From contig NZ_VFEV01000025.1 of NCBI RefSeq assembly GCF_007858275.1, positions 1 to 64,000 on the forward strand: a stretch of 64,000 nucleotides of DNA, read 5' to 3'. The translations under genes and the position numbers were made by a program. Positions 63,301 to 64,000 of this stretch are shown here, one piece after another (position 1 is the first letter of the stretch; each line of letters starts with the position of its first letter). Source of the stretch: Pseudomonas proteolytica. Its GTDB lineage: Bacteria; Pseudomonadota; Gammaproteobacteria; Pseudomonadales; Pseudomonadaceae. The notes beneath the pieces are model-generated. The model was not told the origin of the DNA, ran no database searches, and saw only the letters and a list, made by a program, of their open reading frames with translations.

Positions 63301-63547
63301 TGATCAAGTCCCGTTGGATCGCCGGCTGCGCCAGGGTCCGGAGGAAGGTTTCCTGTTCCTGGATATTTTCCATCAGCCGGGCAAAATGAAACCCCACCGC
63401 GGCGTGCTGCTCATCGATGATCCGCTGCAACGCCCAGTAACTGGTGCCTGCCAGCAACAACGCGACGCCGAGCACGCCCATCAGCCCTTTGTTCAAGCGC
63501 AGTGAGCTGCGGGTGAATGCTTCCAGGATCGCGTTGTTGTGCTTCAT
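60365..63547 (-). CDS. RcsC-like hybrid sensor kinase with REC and HPt domains
   Basis: A 1060-residue membrane sensor. A transmembrane helix near residues 21-45 and another near 330-350 bracket a periplasmic sensor of about 285 residues. A PAS-like segment and the dimerisation domain with His494 (MSHEIRTPLYG) follow, then an ATPase domain (NNLVSNALKF, GAGLGLPICRWL), a receiver with Asp890 (LVLTDVNMP) and a C-terminal HPt domain with His1007 (ETLHSVAGALG). A complete phosphorelay is therefore in one chain, and the RR next door is its likely output. Confidence 0.94.
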   Translation of the reverse strand: MKHNNAILEAFTRSSLRLNKGLMGVLGVALLLAGTSYWALQRIIDEQHAAVGFHFARLMENIQEQETFLRTLAQPAIQRDLISDKNTQASLQSHRLDMHNTRYEGREFAFSVPFSAQFEAQRVTPGEQQKIFALGVHLASYYSAYWSSSPYASPHVFILNRLVNYHIAVPAVGYQRGGTTPFNGPTAEQADAVQQRLEQLPRVDDRLYWETYTPTGKASGAPQLLAYIGIPLNPQILRAGQGTNQVMVATLLDMAHVNDVERTMESSIYDRFTLISPAGQTLTGPQVRASALGEGLNIRANGLEFKITHDAQSQWTAIYGISYKHFFRYALWPLTSLVLFLCAVLAIVWAGNRWYRKQVIHPARQAHERIAESVAFSRVIIDTAPTGLCVVGRADGQVLIENQRAQQWPGTARLVAALSRFQDSADSGETHLEIEGRHLQVGFVSTRYQGQDVRLYAFNDVTRHIEDALALEDARRAADAANEAKTLFLATMSHEIRTPLYGVLGTLELLGLTTLDPRQKTYLHTIQRSSATLFQLISDVLDVSKIESGQMAIESIEFCPLDMLEDTLHTYAAFAQRKGLQLYGCIDAQLPDCVVGDPMRIRQILNNLVSNALKFTDIGRVVIRARALRRGADKVDLEWQVTDSGVGISQAQQAKLFDLFYQAPDTAGQGGAGLGLPICRWLAEMMDGQIKVVSEPGLGSSFTLKMSLPIGRGELPGLPLLEPSATPVYVQAPVRELAEALCDWLGRLGIQASVATLPLASQNAQAVLVDMLPAGPRLSWAGPRVLCVPGAHSPPLYTAQGWEVDMHDVRAIASVVSLAQQGKQEAVQHAEQQSAGQLQLRILVAEDNPVNQAIIQEQLEALGCTVTLADNGEQAMHLWQPQAFDLVLTDVNMPLMNGYELARTLREHDPQLPIIGVTANAMREEGMRCLAVGMNAWLVKPLSLQTLRAQLIKLCRPTVRVLPAVIDTVQMSEKMRPLFVSSVQHDLQRISAALEQRDCRRLAETLHSVAGALGAVQALDLAQACVELESQLASGRLNPALEMRINQVSSRLSALLSVQP

Positions 63548-63629
63548 TGATGGTTTTCGCAGGCGGCTGAGAAATCGGCGCTGGATGGAGTTTACTCCTT
63601 ATACAGGTTAGACAAATCCGAGCCGGGGG

Positions 63630-64000
63630 CTAATGAGATGTCGCTGGGCCATCATTGTTCAACAGTTGTTGAAATTGTTCTGAGGAGACCGCGTGGGAGA
63701 TCAGAAAACCCTGCACCTGGGTGCAGTCGATTTTGCGTAGCAACGCCAGTTGCTGGGGCGTCTCCACACCTTCGGCCACCACCGTCAGCCCGAGTTTGCG
63801 GCCCAGTGCGATGATGCTCGCCAGGGCCGAGGTCATGCCTTCGTTGTCATGGCAGCCCTGCACCAGCGCCTGGTCGATCTTGAGTTCGGTAAACGGGGTC
63901 GAGACCAGGTTCAGGTAAGAGCTGTAGCCCTTGCCGAAATCATCCTGGGACAGGCCGAAACCCTTGATGCGCAGGCGGCAGGCGCCGGCGTAGAAGTTGC
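63630..64000 (-). CDS. EAL-domain cyclic-di-GMP phosphodiesterase, PvrR-like, partial
   Basis: The frame runs off the right edge and ends with the stop at 63630; 122 or so residues are visible. They include DDFGKGYSSYLNL, FTELKIDQALV, VAEGVETPQQLALL and VQGFLISHAV, the latter half of an EAL domain, with the metal and substrate residues of DDFG, KID and EGVE in place. The N-terminus, including the EAL motif and any receiver domain, lies outside the window. Placed 83 bases before the hybrid kinase, it fits a role in opposing fimbriation through c-di-GMP, as PvrR does. Confidence 0.9.
   Translation of the reverse strand, partial: NFYAGACRLRIKGFGLSQDDFGKGYSSYLNLVSTPFTELKIDQALVQGCHDNEGMTSALASIIALGRKLGLTVVAEGVETPQQLALLRKIDCTQVQGFLISHAVSSEQFQQLLNNDGPATSH

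Overview
The window is a chromosomal segment of a high-GC Pseudomonas, most likely of the P. fluorescens group. Pointers are the gene content, the Pseudomonas-type alpha-glucan/trehalose locus, an arn lipid A locus, and REP doublets of several P. fluorescens-like classes. No rRNA, tRNA, CRISPR array or complete insertion sequence was seen; a possible IS remnant lies at the left edge.

Layout. 1-4.98 kb: repeat/IS-like remnant, a small hypothetical gene, a MocR-type PLP regulator, an orphan ccoG, a DUF3203-like gene, mgtC-like and a proline-rich peptide. 5.2-12.9 kb (+): glgE, treS-maltokinase fusion, glgB. 13.2-17.3 kb (+): a giant protein of about 1392 aa that looks like a single-chain toxin. 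It has a hydrophobic central region, a 14-residue Cys loop around a dibasic RRHKR site, and a C-terminal Cys-His-Asp domain. 17.4-20.0 kb (-): an autotransporter. 20.2-24.2 kb (-): PIG-L deacetylase, family 2 glycosyltransferase, NodS-like methyltransferase, second PIG-L and an atypical acyl-CoA-dehydrogenase-like protein, mostly with overlapping ends. 24.2-34.8 kb (-): glgX, DUF2934, treY, malQ, treZ, glgA. The two arms carry nearly all of the GlgE/TreS and TreY/TreZ alpha-glucan-trehalose loop, but glgC and glgP are not here.

35.4-39.6 kb: D-2-hydroxyacid dehydrogenase, secreted alpha/beta hydrolase, YqaA-like membrane protein, DUF411 protein, SRPBCC protein, and an AT-rich orphan gene with a strong terminator. 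39.7-43.2 kb (-): acyl-CoA dehydrogenase plus 3-hydroxyisobutyryl-CoA hydrolase (valine catabolism), an HPP-family membrane protein and a small GTG-start gene. 43.4-52.7 kb (-): arnC-arnA-arnD-arnT-arnE-arnF-ugd plus an extra family 39-like glycosyltransferase. This set builds and transfers L-Ara4N to lipid A, but arnB is missing from its usual place. 53.1-55.0 kb (+): a secreted hypothetical protein and a solitary tyrosine recombinase preceded by an inverted repeat. 55.0-55.4 kb: three tandem copies of a 181/182-bp REP-containing repeat. 55.4-64.0 kb (-): a chaperone-usher pilus (one pilin, chaperone, usher) preceded by an RcsB-like response regulator, an RcsC-like hybrid kinase and an EAL phosphodiesterase cut by the right edge. 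This order recalls the pvr/rcs genes next to cupD of P. aeruginosa.

The most interesting items are the toxin-like giant protein, the PIG-L/glycosyltransferase/methyltransferase cassette (one deacetylase has HPGDE in place of HPDDE), the RcsB-box-like palindrome in the pilin promoter, the recombinase with its inverted repeat, and the missing arnB.
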